From contig NZ_LT669941.1 in NCBI RefSeq assembly GCF_900128505.1, positions 3,218,420-3,282,419 of the forward strand: a stretch of 64,000 bases of DNA, written 5' to 3'. The DNA is from Parabacteroides timonensis (GTDB taxonomy: Bacteria > Bacteroidota > Bacteroidia > Bacteroidales > Tannerellaceae). Below are positions 14,870 through 23,367 of the stretch, one piece after another; positions within the stretch are counted from its first letter, which is position 1, and every line of letters begins with the position of its first letter. The notes under the pieces were generated by a model, which saw only the letters and a program-made list of their open reading frames with translations, was not told the DNA's origin and made no database searches. A program made the translations under genes and the position numbers.

Positions 14870-15168
14870 TAGAATTAAAGCAAATCACAAGAACGTTTGG
14901 TGATGGAAGAGCAGGATATGAAGTAACCATCGACAGGAAATATACTGTAAAAGAATTTATCAACGAGGTAATTTCTAACAAAAATGAATGGGGATACATT
15001 GGCATCAAAAGAGATCGTGCATTCACTATTTTAGGTGATCCTAGTTGTGAATATAAACTGGGTGAATTATTATCAAATCTTCCAGAAGATTATCTTGATA
15101 AAGAAATATCCTTTGTTTATGCAAGTGGCGGGTGGAGTAGAATGGATTATTTAATAACGACAATATAA
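14866..15168 (+). CDS. Hypothetical protein
   Basis: The 100-residue soluble protein is translationally coupled to the gene before it. Segments YTVKEFINEVISNKNEWGYI and SFVYASGGWSRMDY resemble small beta-strand-rich phage proteins, but no family is assigned. Confidence 0.6.
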   Translation: MIELKQITRTFGDGRAGYEVTIDRKYTVKEFINEVISNKNEWGYIGIKRDRAFTILGDPSCEYKLGELLSNLPEDYLDKEISFVYASGGWSRMDYLITTI

Positions 15169-15178
15169 ATTTACCAAT

Positions 15179-15715
15179 ATGATATACTACTTTACTCCTT
15201 TTGATTGCAATAAGAACATTGGCAGATCACATAACCGACATTGTGAGATAGTGCCAAATGCAGAAGATTGGATTTGTATCACTGATTCAGATGTGCTTTT
15301 TCTTCTGCCGGACACCAAAAAGCAGATAGAAGATATTATTTGTAAACATGGGAAAGATTATCAAGTGTTTGGATGTCTAACCAACAGGATAGCATCACCT
15401 CATCAATTATGGAATAACTTCACTGATGAGACAGATATTATGTACCATAAGCTTCAAGCAAAAATTGCTTATATTCTTAAATATGATGAGGTGAAAGAAA
15501 CAACTATCAATGTTGCCGGATTCTTGATGATCTTCCAAAAGAAAACATGGGAAAAACACCAATTTTCAGATAATAGCATCCGATTTGATTCGGAATTCAC
15601 CGACAAAGTAAAAGCCGATGGTGGAAAATTAGCTATCATGCAAGGGGTGTATGTGTTCCATGATTATCGTTTAGGGCATGAAAACCCGATGTATTATATT
15701 GACCACTTAAAGTAA
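15179..15715 (+). CDS. GT-A-like glycosyltransferase
   Basis: The 178-residue protein looks like a minimal family 2-type glycosyltransferase: NIGRSHNRHCEIVPNAEDWI, then CITDSDVLFL with the DxD metal-nucleotide motif (about residues 39-41), and a C-terminal DYRLGHENP. The acceptor is unknown; phage enzymes of this fold can modify phage DNA or the host cell surface. It sits in the replication module, not near tail or lysogeny genes, which slightly favours a DNA or nucleotide substrate. Confidence 0.68.
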   Translation: MIYYFTPFDCNKNIGRSHNRHCEIVPNAEDWICITDSDVLFLLPDTKKQIEDIICKHGKDYQVFGCLTNRIASPHQLWNNFTDETDIMYHKLQAKIAYILKYDEVKETTINVAGFLMIFQKKTWEKHQFSDNSIRFDSEFTDKVKADGGKLAIMQGVYVFHDYRLGHENPMYYIDHLK

Positions 15716-15720
15716 TAGAA

Positions 15721-16053
15721 ATGAAAAAGAAAGCAGTGGACTATAAGAAATATAAGAAGCAAAAAATAGACACCTATGTTTCAGTTGAAGATGTTTCCCG
15801 GTTGAGGTTGATATGTGAAAAGTACGGCTTCAATAGTATTTATCAGCTTCTTCAATATTTGGTTCATTGCTTCCTTCGTGTGGCTGATCCGATTAATGAT
15901 CCGATTGATGAACCCATGCCAACAGAGATAGAAGAAATGTTTACCGACAATGCAGAATGGGAGAAGCGTAAACACTCCAAAGGCAGTCATAACGGAATGA
16001 ATATAAGGCAAAAACCAGATCAAAGAAAAATAAAAACACCGGATGATATATAA
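15721..16053 (+). CDS. Small basic protein, ribbon-helix-helix-like N-terminus
   Basis: The 110-residue product begins with a lysine-rich stretch, then DTYVSVEDVSRLRLICEKYG, which resembles the strand-helix start of a ribbon-helix-helix domain, and a helical YQLLQYLVHCFLRVAD. The C-terminus is disordered and basic. DNA binding is plausible. The stop codon is followed by the second leader repeat. Confidence 0.58.
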   Translation: MKKKAVDYKKYKKQKIDTYVSVEDVSRLRLICEKYGFNSIYQLLQYLVHCFLRVADPINDPIDEPMPTEIEEMFTDNAEWEKRKHSKGSHNGMNIRQKPDQRKIKTPDDI

Positions 16054-16150
16054 AGCCATTGTAAGCATTTTAAAGCTGAGACAGTATAGAGGCAAGAAAT
16101 TAAATAAAAGTGCCGCAAATCGAAAATTTAACAAAAATAAGAAATGAAGA
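16054..16150 (+). repeat. Degenerate leader repeat, copy B
   Basis: Matches 9608-9719. The best-conserved block is AAAGTGCCGCAAATCGAAAA at 16107-16126, followed by an A-rich run into the start codon at 16144. Like copy A it begins with TAAAGCC directly after a stop codon. Confidence 0.5.
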
Positions 16151-16215
16151 AAATTATATCAAAATTAGATATGCCGATTTTGGAATTAAACAATCAAGGA
16201 ATAAACAATGGCTAA
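16144..16215 (+). CDS. 23-residue leader peptide ahead of the HNH gene
   Basis: The ATG immediately behind leader repeat B opens a 23-codon frame (MKKIISKLDMPILELNNQGI plus three residues) whose stop overlaps the HNH start codon (ATGGCTAA). The arrangement suits translational coupling. Coding status is uncertain. Confidence 0.4.
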   Translation: MKKIISKLDMPILELNNQGINNG

Positions 16216-16537
16216 AGATGCAAATTATATTAAGCTGATTAATACAGCACGTTGGAAACGGGTGAGGCTTAAGAAGCTACAAGCCCAACCATTATGTGAA
16301 TGTTGTCAAGATAAGGACAAAATCACACCAGCGACAGAAGTCCATCACGTTACACCAGTTGAAACCGTTACCACTATTGAACAAATGGAAACATTGATGT
16401 TTGAGTATAGCAATTTAATGTCAGTATGCCATGAATGCCATAAAAATATCCATGCCGAAATGTTTTCCCATTCAAAGGAGAATGTAAAAAGGGCAAACGA
16501 GCGTAGAACAAAACGGTTTACTGATAGATATTTATAA
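16208..16537 (+). CDS. HNH endonuclease (packaging-associated)
   Basis: The 109-residue protein has the compact HNH fold: zinc-binding CECCQDK, then VHHVTPV with the catalytic histidine, and CHECHKNIH with the second cysteine pair and final histidine. HNH proteins next to terminase genes assist cos cleavage in HK97-type phages. The placement directly upstream of the small terminase supports that role. Confidence 0.88.
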   Translation: MAKDANYIKLINTARWKRVRLKKLQAQPLCECCQDKDKITPATEVHHVTPVETVTTIEQMETLMFEYSNLMSVCHECHKNIHAEMFSHSKENVKRANERRTKRFTDRYL

Positions 16538-16544
16538 GGTATGA

Positions 16545-16571
16545 GGCAGTTCATAATGAACTGCCTTTTTT
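16545..16571 (+). terminator. Terminator of the early region
   Basis: GGCAGTTCAT and ATGAACTGCC form a near-perfect palindrome at 16545-16565, followed by TTTTTT. It separates early genes and HNH from the late module. Confidence 0.88.
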
Positions 16572-16720
16572 ATGCAAAAGCCTAAATGTTAAAATCTAAT
16601 CAAAGAAATGTTACAACGGAAGCCGGGGTGTCATTTTTTTGATGCCCCCCTCTCAGGACGGAAACCCACCCCATCCACCTTCTTCATGCGTGAAAAAAAA
16701 TATTTCTGGGGGGGGATGAT
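16572..16720. other. Candidate packaging (cos/pac) region
   Basis: This 149-bp stretch without a gene lies between HNH and the small terminase, the standard cos location. It holds unusual homopolymer-rich tracts: a C-run in GATGCCCCCCTCTC (about 16652-16665), ACCCACCCCATCCACC, and a run of eight G at about 16708-16715. The cut site cannot be placed from sequence. Confidence 0.45.
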
Positions 16721-16760
16721 TTTTACCCGCAAAAAACACGAATAATCGCATATAGTAAAT
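16721..16760 (+). promoter_or_regulatory. Repeated late element, copy 1
   Basis: TTTTACCCGCAAAAAAC starts 51 bp before the small terminase ATG, followed by AATAATCGCATATAGTAAA. This is the most divergent of four copies. Confidence 0.6.
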
Positions 16761-16771
16761 GACTGCCGAAT

Positions 16772-17131
16772 ATGGAAGATAAAAAAATAGTAAAAAAATC
16801 AACTTTAATATCACGGATAAAAAAAATACTCAAAGATAGAGGTGATTATTTCCCTGGGTTGGATTTCATGATTGAAATCACAGCAGGGAACTTGTATGCC
16901 TATTATCTCATAATGAAAGATGTTGAAAATCTTACTTCAACTGAAATCACAGAAAAGACAAGGGAAGGACATGATAAAAAAAGAACTAATCCAGCTATTA
17001 GAGAACTAAGAGATCAGTCCGAAATGGCTCGAAGATGTTTAAGGGAATTGAGATTAACAATTGCAACGGTTGAAGGTGTAAGCGATGATGAGGTAACAGA
17101 TATTATCAACGAAGTAAACGCTGTGACATGA
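16772..17131 (+). CDS. Phage terminase small subunit, P27 family-like
   Basis: The 119-residue protein should recognise packaging-site DNA and hand it to the large subunit. It resembles P27-type small terminases: a helical N-terminus, a central TNPAIRELRDQSEMARRCLR and an acidic C-terminus (EGVSDDEVTDIINE). It overlaps terL by 4 bp (ATGA), the usual coupling. Confidence 0.82.
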   Translation: MEDKKIVKKSTLISRIKKILKDRGDYFPGLDFMIEITAGNLYAYYLIMKDVENLTSTEITEKTREGHDKKRTNPAIRELRDQSEMARRCLRELRLTIATVEGVSDDEVTDIINEVNAVT

Positions 17132-18831
17132 ATATAGACAAACAAGAATTGCGAGAATTAAAAATCAAAGTATCAAATGAATTAAGAGGGATTGATGTTC
17201 TATCTTTCAGACTAAAGAATACGGATGAACGTTTGAATATTTATGCATTTTCAGTTATCTGTAACCCGGAAGCGCATAACCTATATGAGCAATTGGCGTT
17301 AAAAAGATTCTTTGATTTTCTTCACAAGTATGAGTTTAGACCTACACCTGTTAAAAAATTTATCACACTTTATGAAAAACTGAAATTTCCGGGGAAGAAA
17401 GGATTAAGCAGATATAAACTTACGCCTGTACAAGTATTCCAATTCTCAAATATTTATGGCTTTTATAAAAAAACAGGGAAACGATTAACAAGGGATGCCC
17501 TATTACTTGTACCGCGCAAATTTTCAAAAACGACATCAGCTGCATCCATATCAATAGAAGATTTACTGTTTGGAGATAATAACGCGCAGGCTTATGTAGC
17601 TGCAAACAGTTATGACCAAGCAAAAATATGCTTTGACGTTATACGCAGTGTCTTAAAAGCACACGATAAAAAGCTGAAACACTTCAAGATAAACCGAGAA
17701 ACAGTAACAAATTTGCGTCCGGGAAGAACGTCATTTGCCCGGTGTTTGGCTTCCGATCCGGATACACTGGACGGCTTAAATGCCAGTACCGTTATTGTGG
17801 ATGAATATTCACAAGCAGACAGTGCAGCCTTAAAGAATGTACTAACTTCTTCAATGGGTGTACGTGAAAATCCACTTACTGTCATTATCACAACGGCATC
17901 CGAAAAATTGAATAGTCCGTTTGTTGAGTTACTAAATTCATATAAAGGAATTTTGACAGGAATACTTGAAAACGATTCTGTTTTTGCACACATATTTGAA
18001 CCAGATGTGGATGATGCAGAAGATGATCCTGCAACATGGAGAAAGGTACAGCCACATTTGGGAATAACAGTCGAGTTAGACTATTATGAAGAAGAATATA
18101 AGAAAGCACTACTAACAAGTGATGGAATGCTGACTTTCAGAACAAAGCTGCTAAACATATTCACACAAAACACAGCTAAGGTTTGGTTCACCCAAGATGA
18201 AATATCAGCACTAGCTAAAAATATCAATATAGATAATTTGGATAAACGGTATGAATGCATGGTTGCAGTGGATTTATCCGTTTTCGATGATTTTTCGACT
18301 GTCACCTATAATATCTACAATTCTGATACAAGAACATTCCATTCTCATAATGATTTCTACCTGCCAGAAGCAACACTTGAAGTGCATCCAAACAAAGAAT
18401 TATACAAAAAATGGCAAAGGGATAGATACCTGAATGTTTTGCCAGGCAATGTGATAGACTATAGGCATATCACCAATGACATTCTGAAAAGAAATGAAAA
18501 GCTTTTGATTTTGGGGATTGGTTATGACCCCTACAAATCTATTGAATTCGTCAATATTCTTTCTGCTGCTGGGGCAAAGAACGTGATCCAGCCAGTCAAG
18601 CAAACTTATGGAACATTCACTTCACCTGTAGAATCTTTCGAACTGGCTGCAAAAACCGGAAAAATATCATTCAACCAAAATCCTATCGTTTGGTACTGCT
18701 TTGGAAATGCAATGATGGATGAGGATAGGCTGGGGAACAAGAAACCAATCAAACGAAGTGCTAATGAAAAGATTGATCCTACAATAACAAATTTAATGAC
18801 TTTTCACCTATTTAATAATTATGTAAGATGA
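17128..18831 (+). CDS. terL: Terminase large subunit
   Basis: This DNA-packaging motor and nuclease has an N-terminal ATPase: Walker A-like VPRKFSKTTSAAS near residues 127-139, and Walker B VIVDEYSQ near 221-228. The C-terminal RNase H-like nuclease begins at MVAVDLSVFDD near 378-388. The usual glycine before the Walker lysine (RKxGKT) is serine here. The 567 residues are normal for HK97-type enzymes. The gene overlaps its neighbours on both sides by 4 bp. Confidence 0.93.
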   Translation: MNIDKQELRELKIKVSNELRGIDVLSFRLKNTDERLNIYAFSVICNPEAHNLYEQLALKRFFDFLHKYEFRPTPVKKFITLYEKLKFPGKKGLSRYKLTPVQVFQFSNIYGFYKKTGKRLTRDALLLVPRKFSKTTSAASISIEDLLFGDNNAQAYVAANSYDQAKICFDVIRSVLKAHDKKLKHFKINRETVTNLRPGRTSFARCLASDPDTLDGLNASTVIVDEYSQADSAALKNVLTSSMGVRENPLTVIITTASEKLNSPFVELLNSYKGILTGILENDSVFAHIFEPDVDDAEDDPATWRKVQPHLGITVELDYYEEEYKKALLTSDGMLTFRTKLLNIFTQNTAKVWFTQDEISALAKNINIDNLDKRYECMVAVDLSVFDDFSTVTYNIYNSDTRTFHSHNDFYLPEATLEVHPNKELYKKWQRDRYLNVLPGNVIDYRHITNDILKRNEKLLILGIGYDPYKSIEFVNILSAAGAKNVIQPVKQTYGTFTSPVESFELAAKTGKISFNQNPIVWYCFGNAMMDEDRLGNKKPIKRSANEKIDPTITNLMTFHLFNNYVR

Positions 18832-20096
18832 ACTGGAAATTTTGGAAAAGAGATAAAGAAGAACCCAAACAAAGAGGTTATTTTGATTTGGTAAATGCAC
18901 CTGATGCAAATGTTACAACATGGGAATTTGAACAACTTGTTTCCGGTGCAAGTCCTACTTTGGCAATGAAAATAGCCACAGTTTACCGATGTGTAGATAT
19001 ACTTTCAAGTACTATTGCATCCTTGCCATTGGAACTTAAAGTAAAAAGGAACGGTGTTTTTGAAGTTAAAGATACTGGGACACTTGCGTATCTACTAACC
19101 TGCCAATCAAATGAAAGGCAAACTTCATACGAACTTATTCAAAATGCCATTATCCAAATGGTGATGGATGGCAATGCTTATATTTTACCCAAGTATAAGT
19201 TTGGTGAAATAGATAGTTTAGTTTTACTATCACCCCACACTACGACATACGACAAAGAGCAAAACTTATATACCGTCAATGACTTCACCAATGCTGTATT
19301 TGATGTGTTTGATGCAGACGAAATAATTCATTTACGTAACATAACTCTGGATGGTGGTTATATCGGGGTAAGTACAATCACCTATGCAGCCAAATGTTTG
19401 AATATATCAGCCAATGCCGATGAAAGGACATCAGATTCTTTCAAACCTGGCAATACAATGAAGGGGTTTATTTCCGGTGATGGTGATGCTGGGGTTCGTG
19501 GCTTTGGCGAAATACAAGACAGTCAATTAAAAGCTATAACGGATCGGGTTGAAGCTGAAATAAACAGTGGAAAGAATATCTTCCATATTCCCGGACAATC
19601 AAAATTCAACCAAATATCTATTTCACCAACGGATTTACAATTGCTGGATACAAGAAAGTTTGGAGTGTTAGAAATCTGTAGATTTTTTGGTGTGCATCCA
19701 GACAAAGTCTTTGCTGGACAAAGCCAGAATTACAAAGCATCAGAAATGAGTAATGTTTCTTTCCTTAGTGATACCCTGATGCCTAAACTAAGGAAAATTG
19801 AAACTTCATTTACTGCAAAGCTAGTGGGAAAAAATCTTTTTTCTAAGATGAAGATTGAATTCGACATTGAACCAATCTATCAAACCGATCTTGCAACTAT
19901 GGGAAATTACATCGAAAAAACAGTTCAAAACGGTGTTTACACCCCTAACTATTGGAGAGCAAAAAAGAACCAGCAACCGAAAGAAGGTGGGGATCAGCTT
20001 TTCATTTCCTGCAACGTTGCCCCGGTAAATTCAATGAAAATAAAAGGGGAAAAAGAAAATTTACCCCCAAAAACAGATGATAATACTAATAAATAA
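18828..20096 (+). CDS. HK97-family portal protein
   Basis: The 422-residue protein forms the dodecameric ring at the capsid vertex. Family marks are KIATVYRCVDILSSTIASLP near residue 45, NAIIQMVMDGNAYI near 105, the ITYAAKCLNIS segment, and EICRFFGVHPDKVFAG near 282. The last 12 codons are encoded by the second copy of the repeated late element, so the C-terminal LPPKTDDNTNK may be a by-product of a regulatory sequence. Confidence 0.93.
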   Translation: MNWKFWKRDKEEPKQRGYFDLVNAPDANVTTWEFEQLVSGASPTLAMKIATVYRCVDILSSTIASLPLELKVKRNGVFEVKDTGTLAYLLTCQSNERQTSYELIQNAIIQMVMDGNAYILPKYKFGEIDSLVLLSPHTTTYDKEQNLYTVNDFTNAVFDVFDADEIIHLRNITLDGGYIGVSTITYAAKCLNISANADERTSDSFKPGNTMKGFISGDGDAGVRGFGEIQDSQLKAITDRVEAEINSGKNIFHIPGQSKFNQISISPTDLQLLDTRKFGVLEICRFFGVHPDKVFAGQSQNYKASEMSNVSFLSDTLMPKLRKIETSFTAKLVGKNLFSKMKIEFDIEPIYQTDLATMGNYIEKTVQNGVYTPNYWRAKKNQQPKEGGDQLFISCNVAPVNSMKIKGEKENLPPKTDDNTNK

Positions 20097-20100
20097 AAAG
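20060..20100 (+). promoter_or_regulatory. Repeated late element, copy 2
   Basis: TTTACCCCCAAAAACAGATG and then ATAATACTAATAAATAAAAA start 47 bp before the prohead protease ATG and overlap the end of the portal gene. Confidence 0.65.
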
Positions 20101-20106
20101 TCTTGT

Positions 20107-20703
20107 ATGGAAATCAGAAGTTTTTATGAAGAAAGGGCTATGCCTGTAATAGTTGATGAACGAACAATAGAAGGATATTCAACTGTATTTAATAAAGAAA
20201 GCCGCATAATGTTTGATCCGCAAAGAAAACGATTTTTTATAGAGATCATAAGGAGTTCGGCTGTTAGTGAATCTGATTTTAAAAATTGGGATATAAAAGC
20301 ACTTATGGAACATGACAAAGCACGTTTGCTTGCCAGAAGTTTTAACGGTTCAGGAACATTACAATTGTCGATAGATGATTATGGTGTAAAATACCGTTTT
20401 GAAGCACCTGAAACGACAGAAGGTAACAACGCATTAGTACAGGTAAAAAGACGTGATATTTTCGGTTCTTCATTTGCTTATACCGCCAATGAAAAAGACA
20501 ATGTAATATATACAAAACGTTCTGACGGTTTGCTAATTCGTGAAGTGCAGAAGTTTGATCGAATGTTTGATGTTTCATTAGTGACTGATCCGGCATATTT
20601 CGGAACTGATGTAAATGTTCGTAGTCTGGATTCTTATTTTGAAGAATTGCCGGATGAATCCTATAAAAAAGATGTGGAGAGTTTAAGAAGTCTTATCAAT
20701 TAA
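20107..20703 (+). CDS. HK97-family prohead protease
   Basis: This serine protease matures the prohead by removing scaffold segments. The 198-residue protein has the U35 layout: ERTIEGYSTVFNKES near the N-terminus, the MEHD motif with the catalytic histidine near residue 69, and IFGSSFAYTA with the active-site serine near 120. I start it at ATG 20107, just behind the repeated element; the longer in-frame start at 20077 would lie within that element and the portal gene. Confidence 0.92.
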   Translation: MEIRSFYEERAMPVIVDERTIEGYSTVFNKESRIMFDPQRKRFFIEIIRSSAVSESDFKNWDIKALMEHDKARLLARSFNGSGTLQLSIDDYGVKYRFEAPETTEGNNALVQVKRRDIFGSSFAYTANEKDNVIYTKRSDGLLIREVQKFDRMFDVSLVTDPAYFGTDVNVRSLDSYFEELPDESYKKDVESLRSLIN

Positions 20704-20714
20704 TAATCAAGATT

Positions 20715-21860
20715 ATGTATTCAAGAAAAGAAAAAAAACAGTGGCGGTCACGTATCGCTGAAATTAATCTTCGTTTTGAAGAAATGGCTACTGCTATAGA
20801 AACGGAGAAAAGAGCATTAACCCCGGAAGAAGTAGAAGAAAGGAATGCACTTGTGCAAGAAAAAGAAATCCTTCAACTTCGTTTGGAACGTTCTGAACAC
20901 AATCCGGTATCACAGCAAGAAGTTTCCCAAGAACGCGCTTTTGCACAAACTATTGCTGCAATGCATGGTAAATGTGAAATGCCGGAAGAATGCCGTTCCC
21001 TTGTTAATGGTACGGACATGGATATTCCCATCAACCGGGATATTCAAGATACGGCATCGGCTGCAAACGTCATTCCATTAACCATAGGCGATATTATCCA
21101 GCCACTTGAAAAGGGTTTAATCCTTAGCAAAGTAGGGATGAAGATGCAGTACGGTATGGTAGGTGCATGGCAATTCCCTATTGTTGCAGGTGTAGAAGCG
21201 ACAATTGAAGATGAAAACGTAGAGGTAAACGACACGAAAATAGACATCGGCAAAATCAGTCCTTCTCCTAAGCGTGTAACAATTTCCATTCCTGTATCCA
21301 ACCGTGCCATAGACCAAAGCAACGGGGCTTTATTGGAAATTGTAAGAACACAATTACCAATGTCGGTATCCCGTGTATTGAACAAATGGATGTTTAGTCC
21401 TACCAGAATCACATCCAAAGCTTCTGATGGCTGTTTTGTGAATCCGAAAACGAAAATCAATGCCACAGGAAATGCATGGAAAGATGCTATTACATTGAAA
21501 GGAAAAGTAATGGCTACTGGTGTAATTTTCGATGGCACTCCGGCTTATGTGTGCTCTGCAACAAAATACGCAGAACTGGAATCTACACCGCGTGATACCG
21601 GATCAGGTTTGATGGTAATCGAAAACGGAAAAATTAATGGTTTCCCCGTATTTATGACAGAATACATCGGTGAAGGAATCCTTGGTTTTGGAGTATTCAG
21701 TTATGAATTGGTTGGTCAATTCGGCAAAATGCGTATGACATACGATCCGTACACAGGTGCAAAGAAAAACCTTGTGTACTTCGTTTTCAATTCGGATTAT
21801 GATATGCTTACCCTCAGATCGGAAGCATTTGGAACGCTAAAGGATAAACCAACCACATAA
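20715..21860 (+). CDS. HK97-fold major capsid protein
   Basis: The 381-residue capsid subunit has a charged coiled-coil N-terminal delta/scaffold domain (residues 1-65, rich in Glu and Arg) that the adjacent protease would remove. The HK97 core follows: IPLTIGDIIQPLEKGLILSK, the P-loop and spine helix region, and a C-terminal GVFSYELVGQFGKMRMTYDP. No separate scaffold gene is present, in line with an N-terminal scaffold. Confidence 0.92.
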   Translation: MYSRKEKKQWRSRIAEINLRFEEMATAIETEKRALTPEEVEERNALVQEKEILQLRLERSEHNPVSQQEVSQERAFAQTIAAMHGKCEMPEECRSLVNGTDMDIPINRDIQDTASAANVIPLTIGDIIQPLEKGLILSKVGMKMQYGMVGAWQFPIVAGVEATIEDENVEVNDTKIDIGKISPSPKRVTISIPVSNRAIDQSNGALLEIVRTQLPMSVSRVLNKWMFSPTRITSKASDGCFVNPKTKINATGNAWKDAITLKGKVMATGVIFDGTPAYVCSATKYAELESTPRDTGSGLMVIENGKINGFPVFMTEYIGEGILGFGVFSYELVGQFGKMRMTYDPYTGAKKNLVYFVFNSDYDMLTLRSEAFGTLKDKPTT

Positions 21861-21873
21861 TTTACAGAAAGAT

Positions 21874-22179
21874 ATGGCTAAATATACCAAAGTAGAAGAT
21901 TTGCAAAAACAGCTTGAAATTGACTATATGGAAGCTAAGGATGAAAAGTTTCTAGGGTTATTACTCGATGCAAGTGAAAGCAGAATAGAAAAGGAAATTA
22001 ATCAACCCCTTTCTGAATTTGTCGATGATAAAGGCGTACTTGATTCTGCTTTGGTATCTGCTATATTGATCTTTGCTGCCACACTTCATGCTAACCGTGA
22101 AGCCGTAGCATACGCTAATGTGCAACCAGTGCCATATACATTACATTTTCTACTTCAACCTTTTAGAAAATACACATGA
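21874..22179 (+). CDS. Head-tail connector (gp6-like adaptor)
   Basis: The 101-residue helical protein matches the HK97 gp6/SPP1 gp15 adaptor ring: VEDLQKQLEIDYMEAKDEKF, a central ESRIEKEINQPLSEF and a C-terminal alanine-rich helix. It would dock under the portal. It lies right after the capsid gene and overlaps the next gene by 4 bp. Confidence 0.85.
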   Translation: MAKYTKVEDLQKQLEIDYMEAKDEKFLGLLLDASESRIEKEINQPLSEFVDDKGVLDSALVSAILIFAATLHANREAVAYANVQPVPYTLHFLLQPFRKYT

Positions 22180-22496
22180 GGGCAGGACTATTAACAGAAA
22201 CCATTCACATTCTGGAATTGAAAAAAACGATTTCTGAAAGTGGTGCAGAAAAAAGGGAATATGTGGAAACGCATAAAATTAAAGCCAACCGCAAAAAACT
22301 CTCTGCATTAGTTGGTGATGGTGTGAATGCTAATGAAGAATTTATTTCTAATACATTAGTTTTCCAAGTTCGAAAATATTCCTTCCTAAATGAAAATATC
22401 CGTATTAAATATGGGAATCACATGTATAAAGTTATACTGATTGATCCACAAAGTGATAACAGCTATTTAATAACATGTTCCAAAGTAAATGAGTAA
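22176..22496 (+). CDS. Head closure protein (SPP1 gp16-like)
   Basis: The 106-residue protein fits the head-tail adaptor family: RAGLLTETIHILELKKTISE at the N-terminus, the KIKANRKK strand, and a C-terminal YGNHMYKVILIDPQSDNSYL. It would form the stopper ring that closes the filled capsid. It overlaps neighbours on both sides. Confidence 0.84.
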   Translation: MRAGLLTETIHILELKKTISESGAEKREYVETHKIKANRKKLSALVGDGVNANEEFISNTLVFQVRKYSFLNENIRIKYGNHMYKVILIDPQSDNSYLITCSKVNE

Positions 22497-22977
22497 GTTT
22501 TTTGAAATAAAGCAAATAGATCGTGATGCAGTCAAGTATCTGGTTCGAAATCTTGAAAATTTCGAAAAAGATAATGCTGTTAAATCAGGCTTACGTGATG
22601 CCGGAAATGTTTTTAAGGCTGGTGGTAAAAGTCGGTTAAAAAGTAGAATGAAAAGTGGAAGCCAGGGTATTACAGGGAATCTACTGAGAAGTATTACCGT
22701 CCGACCTAAGAAAAGTAAGCCAGGTGTGCTTATTGGATTCAGACAAGGGAAAGGCGGTGGATCACATGCACATTTAGTGGATCGTGGTACAAGTATTAGA
22801 AATAGAAAGAAAGCTGGGGGCTTTATTAAAGGCACAAAATCATCAAATACCAGTACCGGAAAAATGTTAGGTAATGCCTTTTGGACTGATACAGAATCAC
22901 AGGATTATCCACAAGCAATGAATAAACTTTACATGGGTATTGAAAAAGCTGTCAACCGGATAAACAACAGACAATGA
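22489..22977 (+). CDS. HK97 gp10-like tail completion protein
   Basis: The 162-residue basic protein shows the gp10/neck family signs: GLRDAGNVFKAGGKSRLKSR and a GNLLRSITVR stretch, a histidine in GGSHAHLVDRGT, and a C-terminal helix. Position between head closure and tail terminator supports the call. It overlaps both neighbours. Confidence 0.83.
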   Translation: MSKFFEIKQIDRDAVKYLVRNLENFEKDNAVKSGLRDAGNVFKAGGKSRLKSRMKSGSQGITGNLLRSITVRPKKSKPGVLIGFRQGKGGGSHAHLVDRGTSIRNRKKAGGFIKGTKSSNTSTGKMLGNAFWTDTESQDYPQAMNKLYMGIEKAVNRINNRQ

Positions 22978-23351
22978 GTGCAGAAAGTAAATTTAAGATA
23001 ACAACGAAAATAAGGATTGCTTTACTGGCTAAATCTGAAATATCAGATATGGTTGGTGAACGGGTTTTTCCGGTTGTAGCACCTAAAGATACAAAAGGGG
23101 ATTTTATCATATACCAACGGGATGAGTATTCAAAGGATTATACCAAGATGGGGATTTCTGGACAATCATGCCGTGTGTATGTAACTGCCATTTCTGACGA
23201 TTACGATAGGTCACAAGAATTAGCATACCAGATTAATGAAAGCCTTGAAGGGGTTCATCCTGATCTAAACATGGAAGTAAAGCTTGTGGATTCCACGGAA
23301 GATTTTGAAGACAATAAATATATACAAGTCTTATTATTCGATATTAAATAA
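22974..23351 (+). CDS. Tail terminator (DUF3168 family)
   Basis: The 125-residue protein belongs to the tail-terminator group that caps the tail tube: SDMVGERVFPVVAPKDTKGD followed by FIIYQRDEYSKDYT and a closing KYIQVLLFDIK strand. Located just before the tail tube gene, as usual. Confidence 0.85.
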   Translation: MSAESKFKITTKIRIALLAKSEISDMVGERVFPVVAPKDTKGDFIIYQRDEYSKDYTKMGISGQSCRVYVTAISDDYDRSQELAYQINESLEGVHPDLNMEVKLVDSTEDFEDNKYIQVLLFDIK

Positions 23352-23367
23352 CTAAAAAAAGAAGATT

